Source: Micromonospora sp. M71_S20
GTDB lineage: Bacteria; Actinomycetota; Actinomycetes; Mycobacteriales; Micromonosporaceae
Assembly (NCBI RefSeq): GCF_003664255.1
Contig: NZ_RCCV01000002.1
Location: 746,501-810,500, forward strand
Length of the DNA: 64,000 nucleotides
Direction: 5' to 3'
A program made the translations under genes and the position numbers. Shown here one piece after another: positions 17,291 to 26,001 of the stretch (position 1 is the stretch's first letter; every line of letters starts with the position of its first letter). The notes under the pieces are model-generated. The model was given only the letters and a program-made list of their open reading frames with translations, was not told where the DNA came from and did no database searches.

Positions 17291-18549
17291 GACGCCGCGA
17301 GTGGCATGACGGCGCGTACCGTCGTGCCACGCCCCCGGGCGCTCGACACCCGCATGGTCCCGCCGCACGACTCGACACGCTCCCGCAGGCCGTGCAGCCC
17401 GCCACCGGGCACCGCGTGCGCGCCGCCGATCCCGTCGTCGTGGACGGCGACCTCGACCCGGCCCTCGCTGGCGGTGAGCGTGACGGACACCCGGCCCGCC
17501 CGGGCGTGCTTCTGGCTGTTCGTCACCGCCTCCATCGTGACGAAGTAGGCGGCGACCGCGACCGGTTCGGGCAGCGTGAGGTGGCTGACCCGATCGTCGA
17601 CCAGGACGGGGACCGCGGCGCGCTCGGCGATGGCGGCCACCGCCCCGGAGAGGCCGTGGCACACCAGGGCCGCCGGGTTCATGCCCCGGACGAGGTCGCG
17701 CAGGTCGGCGATCGCCTGCTCGACCTCCGCCGCGCCGCGCGCGACCAGGGCGGGATCGTCCTGTCGCAGCATCATGGCGGCGGCGAGCAGCCGCTGTTGC
17801 ACTCCGTCGTGCACGTCACGCTCCACCCGGCGGCGCTCCCGGTCGCGGGCCCGGAGCAGGTGGCGGCGCTCGGCGCGGTGCATGCTGAGCGCGGCCCCGA
17901 CCGGGATCAGCGCCGCACCGAGGGCGTAGAGCGTGGTCGGCCAGTGCCCGGAGCCGTAGGCGACAGTGCTCAGCATCGCCGTGCACAGGCCGTTCGCTGC
18001 CAACGCGGCCCAGAACGGGGCGTACACGTGCCGTTCGGCGCGGTCGGCCCGGCGGTACCGCACGATGAACAGCCCGGCAAGGAACGCGCCGACCAGCGGA
18101 TAGGACCACGCCCGCAGGTGCAGCAGCTGACCGGTGCTCAGCGCGCCGGCTGCCATCGCCCCGGCGACGAGCACCGGCCAGTACGCGTAGCCGGCTGCGG
18201 CGACGAGCCGCTCCCACCGCCCCCGCAGTCGGCTCGACGACACGATGAGACCGGCATGCAGGTGCATCGGGTCGTGCACGATGCTCAGCATCATGCCGGC
18301 GGTGAACAGGGCGGGCAGGGTGACGCGACCCCAGGCGTCCAGCAGCCACACCAGGCCACAGGCCACCAGCAGCGGCCCGACGCGGTTGTCGGGGCGCTCC
18401 CGCCACAGCCGCAGTCCCACCTCGACGTGCAGGACCCCGGTGACGGCGAGGCAGGCCAGCTCCCAGGGTTCCGTCCAGTACAGCGCCAGCAGCGGTCCGC
18501 ACAGCAGCGTCACGGTCGCGACGCGGAGCGGCCACCGTAGAAGTTCCAT
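17287..18549 (-). CDS. Sensor histidine kinase (NarX/DesK-type, HisKA_3)
   Basis: A 420-residue membrane kinase with about seven to eight hydrophobic segments in the first 225 residues. The HisKA_3 dimerisation helix carries ERDVHDGVQQRLL (phospho-His) and the ATPase domain has VTNSQKHA and VHDDGIGGA. The ATG at 18549 is preferred; a TTG nine codons earlier is possible and neither has a clear ribosome site. Directly precedes its response regulator. The signal is unknown, probably membrane-related given the large hydrophobic sensor. Confidence 0.9.
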   Translation of the reverse strand: MELLRWPLRVATVTLLCGPLLALYWTEPWELACLAVTGVLHVEVGLRLWRERPDNRVGPLLVACGLVWLLDAWGRVTLPALFTAGMMLSIVHDPMHLHAGLIVSSSRLRGRWERLVAAAGYAYWPVLVAGAMAAGALSTGQLLHLRAWSYPLVGAFLAGLFIVRYRRADRAERHVYAPFWAALAANGLCTAMLSTVAYGSGHWPTTLYALGAALIPVGAALSMHRAERRHLLRARDRERRRVERDVHDGVQQRLLAAAMMLRQDDPALVARGAAEVEQAIADLRDLVRGMNPAALVCHGLSGAVAAIAERAAVPVLVDDRVSHLTLPEPVAVAAYFVTMEAVTNSQKHARAGRVSVTLTASEGRVEVAVHDDGIGGAHAVPGGGLHGLRERVESCGGTMRVSSARGRGTTVRAVMPLAAS

Positions 18550-18640
18550 GATCAGGATGTTGCCGCGTGGTCGCAAGCATCGGTGTACGTCCGTCGGCAG
18601 CCCGACTTTCCGCCCCCGAGTGGGTCGGGAAGCGGAATTC

Positions 18641-18895
18641 CTACTTCCAGCGGAAGTGGACGAAGAGGCGGCCGAAGTTCTTCGAGTCCTTCTCGACGCG
18701 GTGGTAGAGCTGCTTGACGTCCTTCTGGTCGAGGAAGCGCAGCACCCGCTTCTTGAGCTGGCCGGAGCCCTTGCCGGGGATGATCTCGACGAGGGTGGCC
18801 TTCTTCGCCACGGCCTCGTCCATGATCCCGCGCAGGGCCCGGTCGATGTCCTGGCCCTTGTTGAAGATGTCGTGCAGGTCCAGCTTCAGCTTCAT
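18641..18895 (-). CDS. Small Smr-domain protein
   Basis: An 84-residue stand-alone Smr domain. It shows the opening LKLDLHDIF (Smr LDLHG-type motif) and the later IIPGKGSGQLKKRV loop, which in MutS2 and related proteins forms part of a nucleic-acid nicking or binding surface. No MutS ATPase is attached. Ribosome-rescue or RNA/DNA cleavage functions are known for the family; none can be assigned here. ATG start at 18895. Confidence 0.8.
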   Translation of the reverse strand: MKLKLDLHDIFNKGQDIDRALRGIMDEAVAKKATLVEIIPGKGSGQLKKRVLRFLDQKDVKQLYHRVEKDSKNFGRLFVHFRWK

Positions 18896-18966
18896 CGCGC
18901 ACCCGCCGGCAGCTCACGTCCCATGACGCCGATGGTAGGCGCCCCGCGGCGTCCACCGCGATGCCC

Positions 18967-19027
18967 GGTGATCAGGACGGCATGGACGTTACCCGGCAGT
19001 TTCATGGTCCATGGCGTCCTGATCACC
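18967..19027. repeat. 21-bp inverted repeat with TGATCA core
   Basis: The arms at 18967-18987 (GGTGATCAGGACG then GCATGGAC) and 19007-19027 pair at 20 of 21 positions around a 19-base spacer. No T-tract follows. It lies between the minus-strand Smr and TPR genes. A separate hairpin just downstream (19065-19096) already serves as the TPR gene terminator, so this larger palindrome has another function or origin. Confidence 0.85.
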
Positions 19028-19064
19028 CCGACGCCTGGCGTTGCGCGTTCCGTGACGAGGACGC

Positions 19065-19096
19065 GGGCGGGGCAGCTCTGCCGAGCTGCCCCGCCC
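19065..19096 (-). terminator. Hairpin terminator of the TPR gene
   Basis: GGGCGGGGCAGCT (19065-19077) pairs perfectly with AGCTGCCCCGCCC (19084-19096) around a 6-base loop, 15 bp beyond the stop of the TPR gene on the minus strand. Confidence 0.8.
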
Positions 19097-19111
19097 TGTG
19101 CGCCCGCTCTG

Positions 19112-19480
19112 TCAGCGGCCGCCCTCGACCCGGGCCTGCACCCGGTCCAGGGCGACGCGGTAGTCGTCGTTGCCGCTGTGCATGGCCGCCGCGATGCGCA
19201 GGTGCCGCAGCGCGTCGGCGTGCCGGTTGAGCCGCTCCAGCGTGCGGCCCAGCACGTGGTGGGCGTAGTGGTCGGCGGGGTCCCGGTCGATCAGCTCCCG
19301 CAGCTGCGCCTCGGCCCGGTTGAGCTGGGCCGACTGGAAGTACGCGCGGGCGAGCAGCTGGCGCACCGAGGCGTTGCCGGGCTCGGCCGCCACGATCGGT
19401 TCGAGCAGCCGGGCCGCCCCGGTCGGGTCACCGGCCTCGAAGAACATGGTCGCCCGCCGGTACTCGGCCAGAAGGTCCAT
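19112..19480 (-). CDS. Tetratricopeptide repeat protein
   Basis: A 122-residue cytosolic protein made of about three TPR units, for example YRRATMFFEAGDPTGAARLL, VRQLLARAYFQSAQLNRAE and YAHHVLGRTLERLNRHADAL. Such repeats mediate protein contacts. ATG 19480 follows a G-rich ribosome site (GAGGGGGTGGG); a GTG nine codons earlier is an alternative. It lies downstream of the glucokinase-like gene on the same strand, 140 bp away, with no shown link. Confidence 0.8.
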   Translation of the reverse strand: MDLLAEYRRATMFFEAGDPTGAARLLEPIVAAEPGNASVRQLLARAYFQSAQLNRAEAQLRELIDRDPADHYAHHVLGRTLERLNRHADALRHLRIAAAMHSGNDDYRVALDRVQARVEGGR

Positions 19481-19622
19481 CCGACCCACCCCCTCGTGTC
19501 GCGCCACTGTCCCGACGCTGGCACAACATCCGCCGTACCGCGACTGTTCCCGGCCGGGAACCGCCGGCTCCGGCCGGCGATCGCGGCGTCACCGGAGCCG
19601 ACGGCGGGGGACGGGAGGCGGG

Positions 19623-20393
19623 TCAGGTGGAGGCGCCGTGCCGGCCGGCGGCCAGCTCCCAGGCGCGGACGCCACCGACGATGCCGGCGGTGTTGGGCAC
19701 CACCACCACGTCGTCACCCATCCGGGCGAGCTGCTCGGGGCGGATCAGCCGGGAGTTGCCGCCGCCCAGGTAGAGCCGGTCCCAGCGGAACACGGGGCGC
19801 AGCCCGTCCACGACCTGCCGGATCCGGCGGGACCAGAACGCGTCCCCGAGCCGGCGCCGCTCCGGCTCCCCCACGTACGTGTCGTAGGTGGTGTTCCAGC
19901 GCACCGGGGCGTGGGACAGCTCCAGGTGCGGGGCGAGCACCCCGCCGTCGAAGAGCGCGCTGCCCAGCCCGGTGCCGAGGGTCAGCACCAGCTCGCAGCC
20001 GGTACCGGCGACCACCCCGGCCCCGTGCACCTCGGCGTCGTTGAGCACCAGCGCCGGTACCCCGAACGCCTCGGCGAGCGCGGTGCGCGCGTCGTACCCG
20101 GACCACTGGGCGACCAACCCCGGGTCGACCTTCGAACGCGGCCCGGAGCGCGTCACGTAGTGCGGGGTGGCCACCACCACCCCGTGCCGGATCATGCCCG
20201 GCAGGCCGACGGTGAGCCGGTCCGCCGTGGGCAGCCGGCCGGCCAGGTCCAGCAGCGTCTTCACGAAGAGCGCCGGCGGCAGGGGGTACGGCGTGGGTAC
20301 CCGCAGCGGCTGCGCGCGCATCGTGCCCGCCTCGTCCAGCACCGATGCCTTGATCCCGCCGCCGCCACAGTCGATCGCCAGAGTGGTCACCAC
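19623..20393 (-). CDS. ppgK: ROK-family kinase, probable polyphosphate glucokinase
   Basis: About 256 residues from GTG 20393. The N-terminus AIDCGGGGIKASVLD is the phosphate-binding loop of ROK kinases, and GLPGMIRHG, LNDAEVHGAG (catalytic Asp), LTLGTGLGSALF and the later YLGGGNSRL follow. Size and motif spacing match actinobacterial polyphosphate/ATP glucokinases, which phosphorylate glucose to glucose-6-phosphate. The usual longer zinc-binding ROK motif is absent, as in that subgroup. The start is not certain, because two adjacent GTG codons exist and GGAGGT is rather far upstream. Divergent from the ABC-F gene. Confidence 0.75.
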   Translation of the reverse strand: MVTTLAIDCGGGGIKASVLDEAGTMRAQPLRVPTPYPLPPALFVKTLLDLAGRLPTADRLTVGLPGMIRHGVVVATPHYVTRSGPRSKVDPGLVAQWSGYDARTALAEAFGVPALVLNDAEVHGAGVVAGTGCELVLTLGTGLGSALFDGGVLAPHLELSHAPVRWNTTYDTYVGEPERRRLGDAFWSRRIRQVVDGLRPVFRWDRLYLGGGNSRLIRPEQLARMGDDVVVVPNTAGIVGGVRAWELAAGRHGAST

Positions 20394-20467
20394 CCGAGCA
20401 GTGTGCCGCGTACCTCCGGAGCGTGGAGCACGGGTGGGCGATCGGGGCGGGATAGGGTCGGGCACTG

Positions 20468-22105
20468 ATGAGCGCGACGATGATCGTCAAGGGGCTGGCC
20501 GCGGGGCACGGGGACCGGGCGCTGTTCGCCGGGTTGGACCTGGTGGTCGCGCCGGGGGACGTGGTGGGGCTGGTCGGGCCGAACGGGGCCGGCAAGTCGA
20601 CGCTGCTGCGTACCCTCGCCGGGTTGTTGCCGGTCGAGGCCGGCAGCGTGACGCTCAGCCCGCCCACGGCGAGCGTCGGGCACCTGCCGCAGGAGCCCGA
20701 GCGGCGGCCCGGCGAGACCGTGCGGGACTTCCTGGCCCGGCGCACCGGGGTCACGGCCGCGCAGGCCGCGCTGGACGAGGCGACGGTCGCGCTCACCGAC
20801 GGCGCGCCCGGTGCCGACGACGCCTACGCCGAGTCCCTGGAGCGCTGGCTCGCCCTCGGCGGGGCGGACCTGGAGGAACGGGCCGAGCAGGTGGCCGCCG
20901 AGCTGGGCCTCACGGTCGACCTGGAGCACCCGATGACCGGCCTCTCGGGCGGTCAGGCGGCCCGGGCCGGGCTGGCCTCGCTGCTGCTCAGCCGCTACGA
21001 CGTCTTCCTGCTCGACGAGCCGACCAACGACCTGGACCTGGCCGGCCTGGAGCGGCTGGAGGAGTTCGTCACCGGGCTGCGCGCCGGCACGGTGCTGGTC
21101 AGCCACGACCGGGAGTTCCTCGCCCGCACGGTCACCCGCGTGCTGGAGCTGGACCTGCACCAGCAGCAGATCCGGCACTACGGCGGCGGCTACGCGGGCT
21201 ACCTGGAGGAACGCGAGGTGGCGCGCCGGCACGCGCGCGAGGACTACGAGGAGTACGCCGACACCCGGGCCGGCCTGGAGGCGCGCGCCCGCACCCAGCG
21301 GGCCTGGATGGAGAAGGGCGTGAAGAACGCCCGCCGCAAGGCCACCGACAACGACAAGATCGGCCGCAAGTTCCGCGCGGAGGCGACCGAGAAGCAGGCG
21401 GCCAAGGCCAAGCAGACCGAGCGGCTGATCGAGCGGCTGGAGGTGGTCGAGGAGCCGCGCAAGGAGTGGGAGCTGCGGATGGAGATCGCCGCCGCGCCCC
21501 GCGCCGGCGCCGTCGTGGCCTCGCTGCGCGACGCCGTCGTACGCCGGGGCGACTTCACCCTCGGCCCGGTGACCCTCCAGATCGACTGGGCCGACAAGGT
21601 GGCGGTGACCGGGGCGAACGGCTCCGGAAAGTCCACCCTGCTCGCCGCCCTGCTGGGCCGGCTCCCCCTCGACTCCGGGCACGCCGCGCTCGGCCCCGGC
21701 GTGGTGGTCGGCGAGGTGGACCAGGCCCGGGGACTCTTCCTCGGCGACGTGCCGCTGATCGACGCGTTCGGCGCCGCCGTACCGCAGCTGTCGCCGGCGG
21801 ACGCGCGCACGCTGCTGGCCAAGTTCGGCCTGCGCGCGGGACACGTGCTGCGGCCGGCGGCGACCCTGTCGCCGGGCGAGCGGACCCGGGCGGCGCTGGC
21901 GCTGCTCCAGGGGCGCGGGGTGAACCTGCTGGTGCTGGACGAGCCGACGAACCACCTGGACCTGCCCGCCATCGAGCAGCTGGAATCGGCGCTGGCCAGC
22001 TACCCGGGCACGCTGCTGCTGGTCACCCACGACCGGCGGATGCTCGAAGCCGTGACGACCAACCGGCGGCTGCGGGTGGCCGCCGGACGGATCGCCGAGG
22101 ATTGA
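20468..22105 (+). CDS. ABC-F family ATPase
   Basis: A 545-residue protein with two ATP-binding cassettes and no membrane part. Cassette 1 has GPNGAGKST, LSGGQAAR and LLDEPTNDLDL; cassette 2 has GANGSGKST, LSPGERTRAAL and LDEPTNHLDL. A charged linker of about 80 residues (about 245-330) joins them. ABC-F proteins bind the ribosomal E site, either as translation factors or as antibiotic resistance proteins that dislodge drugs. The sequence alone does not separate these roles; no biosynthetic genes are nearby, so housekeeping is possible. Confidence 0.9.
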   Translation: MSATMIVKGLAAGHGDRALFAGLDLVVAPGDVVGLVGPNGAGKSTLLRTLAGLLPVEAGSVTLSPPTASVGHLPQEPERRPGETVRDFLARRTGVTAAQAALDEATVALTDGAPGADDAYAESLERWLALGGADLEERAEQVAAELGLTVDLEHPMTGLSGGQAARAGLASLLLSRYDVFLLDEPTNDLDLAGLERLEEFVTGLRAGTVLVSHDREFLARTVTRVLELDLHQQQIRHYGGGYAGYLEEREVARRHAREDYEEYADTRAGLEARARTQRAWMEKGVKNARRKATDNDKIGRKFRAEATEKQAAKAKQTERLIERLEVVEEPRKEWELRMEIAAAPRAGAVVASLRDAVVRRGDFTLGPVTLQIDWADKVAVTGANGSGKSTLLAALLGRLPLDSGHAALGPGVVVGEVDQARGLFLGDVPLIDAFGAAVPQLSPADARTLLAKFGLRAGHVLRPAATLSPGERTRAALALLQGRGVNLLVLDEPTNHLDLPAIEQLESALASYPGTLLLVTHDRRMLEAVTTNRRLRVAAGRIAED

Positions 22106-22143
22106 TCCGTGCCGACCCGCTCGCGGCGGGTGAGAATGACTCC

Positions 22144-22461
22144 ATGCTCAAGTGGGAGTACGCGCTGCTGGTCCGCCGCCGCCAGGCGGCCACCACCGAC
22201 ATCGGCTGGGAGATCGTCTTCGTCTGGTACGGCCCGGATGGCTCCATGGTCGACGTGACGCCCTACGGCGACACCGCGCTGGCCCACCTCAACCGGGCCG
22301 GTGACCAGGGCTGGGAGCTGGTCGCGATGAGCGAGGACCCGTCCCTGCCCGGCAACAGCGAGCTGCACCGCTACCACCTCAAGCGGCCCAAGCCGGCCGC
22401 CCCACCGCCCCGGCAGCGGATCCGCGGTGGCGGACGCCCCCGGCGGACGATCGGCGGCTGA
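22144..22461 (+). CDS. DUF4177-like small protein
   Basis: A 105-residue soluble protein. The opening KWEYALLV and the segment LNRAGDQGWELVAM match the WEY...LNxxGxxGWELV pattern of DUF4177 proteins, whose role is unknown. The last 25 residues are Pro/Arg/Gly-rich and probably disordered. It starts 38 bp after the ABC-F stop on the same strand, so cotranscription is likely. Confidence 0.7.
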   Translation: MLKWEYALLVRRRQAATTDIGWEIVFVWYGPDGSMVDVTPYGDTALAHLNRAGDQGWELVAMSEDPSLPGNSELHRYHLKRPKPAAPPPRQRIRGGGRPRRTIGG

Positions 22462-22535
22462 CCGGCCGCACTGCTCGGGGCGTCCGGGGCATAACGGGCG
22501 GGGATCCGGGTAACGGCCGGCGGGAGGTGGCCCGG

Positions 22536-23261
22536 ATGGTCGCGCTGGCACAGCACCCGCCCTCGGCCGAGCGGCTGCGGGCGGTCGACGGATTCCTCGC
22601 AGAGGCGTGGGTCGACCAGGCCCGGCACGACGACCGGCTGCGCGACCTCGCCGTCGAGGTGCGCTTCGACCGGGGGGTGGCCCACCTCAGCGGGGAGGTC
22701 GCCGGGCAGGACGAGCTGCGCCTGGTCCGGGACCGGGTCGGCCGCCTCGCCGGGGTGCTCGGCGTCTGGTGCCGGGTACGCGTCGGCGGGCGCGACCCGG
22801 TGGTGGTCGACCTGGGCTGCGGCGCCACCAAGCAGTGGCCGGGCAACCTGGGGCTGGACCTCTTCCCGGCCCCCGGGGTGGACGCGGTGGCGGACCTGTC
22901 CGGCTCGCTGCCGCTGGCCGACGACTCGGTGGACGTCTTCTTCGCGGTGCACATCCTGGAGCACCTGATCGACTTCCTGCCACTGGTCGACGAGTGCCAC
23001 CGGGCGCTCCGGCCGGGCGGCGTACTGCACGTGATGAGCCCGTGGTGGCGGCACGTGAACGCCGTCGCCGACCCGACCCACGTCCGGCTGCTCGACGTGC
23101 AGACGGTCAAGGGCATCTGCCTGCAACGCCCGCCGGGCACCCCGCGCTGGTATCCGCTGCACGTCGGCTGCGACGGCGCCTCGATCTTCGCCGACCTCAC
23201 CCCCCTGCCCCCGGACGCCGACGGCCCCACCCCCGCCCACCTGGCCCGCTTCTTCGACTGA
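22536..23261 (+). CDS. SAM-dependent methyltransferase with N-terminal BON-like domain
   Basis: A 241-residue protein; ATG 22536 has GGGAGG eight bases upstream. Residues about 25-80 (VEVRFDRGVAHLSGEVAGQD to VLGVWCRVRV) have the beta-alpha-beta pattern and GxVxLxGxV core of a BON domain. The rest is a class I methyltransferase: VVDLGCGATK, LGLDLF, SLPLADDSVDVFFAVHILEHL and LRPGGVLHVMSP. Substrate unknown. The two-domain combination is uncommon. Confidence 0.75.
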   Translation: MVALAQHPPSAERLRAVDGFLAEAWVDQARHDDRLRDLAVEVRFDRGVAHLSGEVAGQDELRLVRDRVGRLAGVLGVWCRVRVGGRDPVVVDLGCGATKQWPGNLGLDLFPAPGVDAVADLSGSLPLADDSVDVFFAVHILEHLIDFLPLVDECHRALRPGGVLHVMSPWWRHVNAVADPTHVRLLDVQTVKGICLQRPPGTPRWYPLHVGCDGASIFADLTPLPPDADGPTPAHLARFFD

Positions 23262-23289
23262 CCCCGACCCACCCTCCTTGGGGGGTCAG
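23258..23289. terminator. Short hairpin overlapping two convergent stop codons
   Basis: CTGACCCC (23258-23265) pairs with GGGGTCAG (23282-23289). The arms contain the stop codons of the methyltransferase gene (TGA) and of the lacI-family gene on the other strand, which converge 24 bp apart. A modest 8-bp stem. Confidence 0.5.
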
Positions 23290-24296
23290 CGGCCCAGGGT
23301 GCTTTCGCGGGGGGCCAGACGCCAGGGGGCGGAGAGTTCCCTCGGCGGGGCGGTGCGGTCGCCGTCGATGCGGCCGGCGAGCAGTTCCACCGCCAGCCGG
23401 GCGATGCGCTCCTTGTCCGGCGCGATGGTGCTCAGGGTGGGCACGGAGAAGCGGCCGTCCTCGATATCGTCGAAACCGGCCACCGCCACGTCCTCGGGGA
23501 CGCGCAGGCCCGCCTCGTGCAGGGCGCGCAGGACGCCCAGGGCGAGGGTGTCGTTGAAGCAGAAGACCGCGTCGGGGCGTACGCCGGAGGTCAGCAGGCC
23601 GCGCATCGCGGCGGCGCCGTCCGCGCGGTGCCAGGCCGGCGCGGGCGCCACCAGCCGCTCGTCGTACGCGAGGCCGGCGTCGGCGAGCGCGGCGGTGTAG
23701 CCGGCGAGCCGGAGCCGGGCGCTGGCCCCCTCGGGGGTGCGCTGCGAGCCGATGGCGGCGATCCGGCGGCGACCGAGACCGGCCAGGTGGGCGGTGATCT
23801 CCCGGGCGGCGCCCACGTTGTCGATCCCGACGTGGTCGGCGGGACCGTGGTCGACCCGCTCGCCGAGCAGCACCATCGGGGTGCCCGCCAGCCCGGTGAG
23901 GTCCTCGGCGGTGAGCGCCAGCGGGCTGAAGATCAGCCCGTCGATCAGGTGCTCGGTGATGCCCGACGCGACCACCCGCTCCTGCTCCCGGCCGCCGCCG
24001 GTCTGGTCGATCAGCACCGTCCAGCCCAGCTCGGCCGCGGCCGTGACGACGTGCCGGGCCAGCTCGGCGAAGTAGGGGATGTCCAGCTCGGGGACCGCGA
24101 ACGCGATGACCCCCGTGCGCCCCTTGCGGAGGTTGCGCGCGGAGAGGTTGGGCCGGTAGTTCAGCTCGGCGATGGCCTCCTCGACCCGGGCCCGGGTGTC
24201 GGGCCGGACGTGCACGTAGCCGTTGACCACGTTGGAGACGGTCTTCACCGACACGCCGGCCCGCTGCGCCACGTCCTTGAGCCTGTGCCGCACCAC
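23286..24296 (-). CDS. LacI-family transcriptional regulator of the arabinoside operon
   Basis: A 336-residue repressor. I choose GTG 24296 because GGGGGAGG lies five bases upstream; ATG 24311 has no ribosome site. The HTH is LKDVAQRAGVSVKTVSNVVN with hinge helix YRPNLSARNLRKG, and the ligand-binding domain has periplasmic-binding-protein strands (GVIAFAVPELDIPYF, IDGLIFSPLAL, DAVFCFNDTLALG, VAVAGFDDIE). Divergent from the arabinofuranosidase operon; two operator-like palindromes lie between them, so it probably represses that operon and perhaps itself, with an arabinose-containing sugar as inducer. Confidence 0.88.
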   Translation of the reverse strand: MVRHRLKDVAQRAGVSVKTVSNVVNGYVHVRPDTRARVEEAIAELNYRPNLSARNLRKGRTGVIAFAVPELDIPYFAELARHVVTAAAELGWTVLIDQTGGGREQERVVASGITEHLIDGLIFSPLALTAEDLTGLAGTPMVLLGERVDHGPADHVGIDNVGAAREITAHLAGLGRRRIAAIGSQRTPEGASARLRLAGYTAALADAGLAYDERLVAPAPAWHRADGAAAMRGLLTSGVRPDAVFCFNDTLALGVLRALHEAGLRVPEDVAVAGFDDIEDGRFSVPTLSTIAPDKERIARLAVELLAGRIDGDRTAPPRELSAPWRLAPRESTLGR

Positions 24297-24340
24297 GTCG
24301 CCCTCCCCCATGGGGCGCACTTTACCGCGTAGGGGCCTCT

Positions 24341-24366
24341 TTACAACGTTGCTTACAACGTTGTAC
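24341..24366. promoter_or_regulatory. Tandem LacI-type operators
   Basis: TTACAACGTTG occurs at 24341-24351 and again at 24353-24363. The second copy lies in the perfect 12-bp palindrome TACAACGTTGTA (24354-24365). The AACGTT centres are 12 bp apart, about one helical turn. LacI-family regulators bind such CG-centred palindromes, and the site sits between the regulator and the operon it should control. Confidence 0.75.
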
Positions 24367-24428
24367 AAACCAGGAGCACCAGGTGACCACGGTCACCCGG
24401 GACCGGCAACGAGGAAAGGTGGCAACCC

Positions 24429-25943
24429 TTGCGGACCGCGCAGCTCACCATCGACCCGGCCTTCGCCGTCGGACCGGCCGACCGGCGGCTCTTCGGCTCG
24501 TTCGTCGAGCACATGGGCCGCTGCGTCTACGGCGGGGTCTACGAGCCCGGGCACCCTGCCGCGGACTCGCGCGGGCTGCGCGGCGACGTGCTGGAGCTGA
24601 CCCGGGAGCTGGGCGTCTCCGTGGTCCGCTACCCCGGCGGCAACTTCGTCTCCGGCTACCGCTGGGAGGACGGTGTCGGCCCGGTCGGTGACCGCCCCCG
24701 CCGGCTCGACCTGGCCTGGAAGACCATCGAGACCAACGCCTTCGGGCTCGACGAGTTCATGACCTGGGCCGCCGAGGCGGGCGTCGAGCCGATGATGGCC
24801 GTCAACCTCGGCACCCGGGGCGTGCAGGAGGCCTGCGACCTGCTGGAGTACGCGAACCATCCGGGCGGGACCCAGCTGTCCGACCTGCGCCGCAAGCACG
24901 GCGCCGAGCAGCCGTACGGGGTGCGGCTCTGGTGCCTGGGCAACGAGCTGGACGGCCCGTGGCAGGTCGGCCACAAGACCGCCGACGAGTACGGCCGGCT
25001 GGCCGCCGAGACCGCCCGGGCCATGAAGATGATCGACCCGTCGATCAGCCTCGTCGCCTGCGGCAGCTCCAACCGGACGATGTCCACCTTCGCCTCCTGG
25101 GAGGCGACCGTGCTGGAGCACACCTACGAGCACGTCGACTACATCTCCGCGCACACCTACTACGACCCGTCCGACGGCGACCGGGCCAGCATCCTCGCCT
25201 CCGCCGTCGACATGGACAACTTCATCCGCGAGGTCGTCGCCACCGCCGACCACGTGGCCGCCAAGCAGCGGCACCGGCGGAAGCTCAAGATCTCCTTCGA
25301 CGAGTGGAACGTCTGGTACCAGTCCCGCCTCCAGGCCGACCTGGACCGGCGCGGCTGGGTCGAGGCGCCGGCGCTGATCGAGGACGACTTCACCGCCGTC
25401 GACGCGGTGGTGGTCGGCGACCTGCTGATCACCCTGCTCCGGCACGCCGACCGGGTCGGGGTGGCCTGCCAGGCCCAGCTCGCCAACGTCATCGCCCCGA
25501 TCCGCACCCGCACCGGCGGTCCCGCCTGGCGGCAGAGCATCTTCCACCCGTTCGCGCTGACCGCCCGACACGCCCGCGGCACGGTGCTGCGTACCGAGCC
25601 GGTCGGCCCGACCTACGAGACGAAGCGGTACGGCGAGGTCCCGGTGCTCGACACGGTCGCCGTGCACGACGAGGAGACCGGCGAGCTGACCGTCTTCGCG
25701 GTCAACCGGGGCGACACGGACCTGGAGCTGCACCTCGACCTGCGCGGCCTCGCAGGACTATCCGCTTCATCCCACCTGAGCCTCGCCGCCGGGGACGACC
25801 CGACGGCGACGAACACCGAGGCCGAGCCCGACCGGGTGACGCCCCGGCAGTTGCCCGACCCCACCACCGACGGCGGCCGGTGCTCCGTGCGCCTTCCGGC
25901 CGTCTCCTGGAACGTGCTGCGCTTCTCCCCCGTCGGTGGCTGA
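24429..25943 (+). CDS. abfA: Intracellular alpha-L-arabinofuranosidase, GH51
   Basis: A 504-residue enzyme that would release arabinose from imported arabino-oligosaccharides. The (beta/alpha)8 domain carries RYPGGNFVSGYRWED, the acid/base Glu173 in LGNELDGP, SAHTYY and the nucleophile Glu292 in FDEWNVWY. A C-terminal beta-sandwich (about residues 380-504) follows. No signal peptide, so it acts in the cytosol. TTG start at 24429 with AAGGTGG upstream. First gene of the operon with the ABC importer; operators lie just upstream. Confidence 0.92.
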   Translation: MRTAQLTIDPAFAVGPADRRLFGSFVEHMGRCVYGGVYEPGHPAADSRGLRGDVLELTRELGVSVVRYPGGNFVSGYRWEDGVGPVGDRPRRLDLAWKTIETNAFGLDEFMTWAAEAGVEPMMAVNLGTRGVQEACDLLEYANHPGGTQLSDLRRKHGAEQPYGVRLWCLGNELDGPWQVGHKTADEYGRLAAETARAMKMIDPSISLVACGSSNRTMSTFASWEATVLEHTYEHVDYISAHTYYDPSDGDRASILASAVDMDNFIREVVATADHVAAKQRHRRKLKISFDEWNVWYQSRLQADLDRRGWVEAPALIEDDFTAVDAVVVGDLLITLLRHADRVGVACQAQLANVIAPIRTRTGGPAWRQSIFHPFALTARHARGTVLRTEPVGPTYETKRYGEVPVLDTVAVHDEETGELTVFAVNRGDTDLELHLDLRGLAGLSASSHLSLAAGDDPTATNTEAEPDRVTPRQLPDPTTDGGRCSVRLPAVSWNVLRFSPVGG

Positions 25944-26001
25944 CACCGCACCGGTCCTGAGCAGGCACAATTCATCCCGTCCCCCAAGGAGCAAAATCCC
26001 C

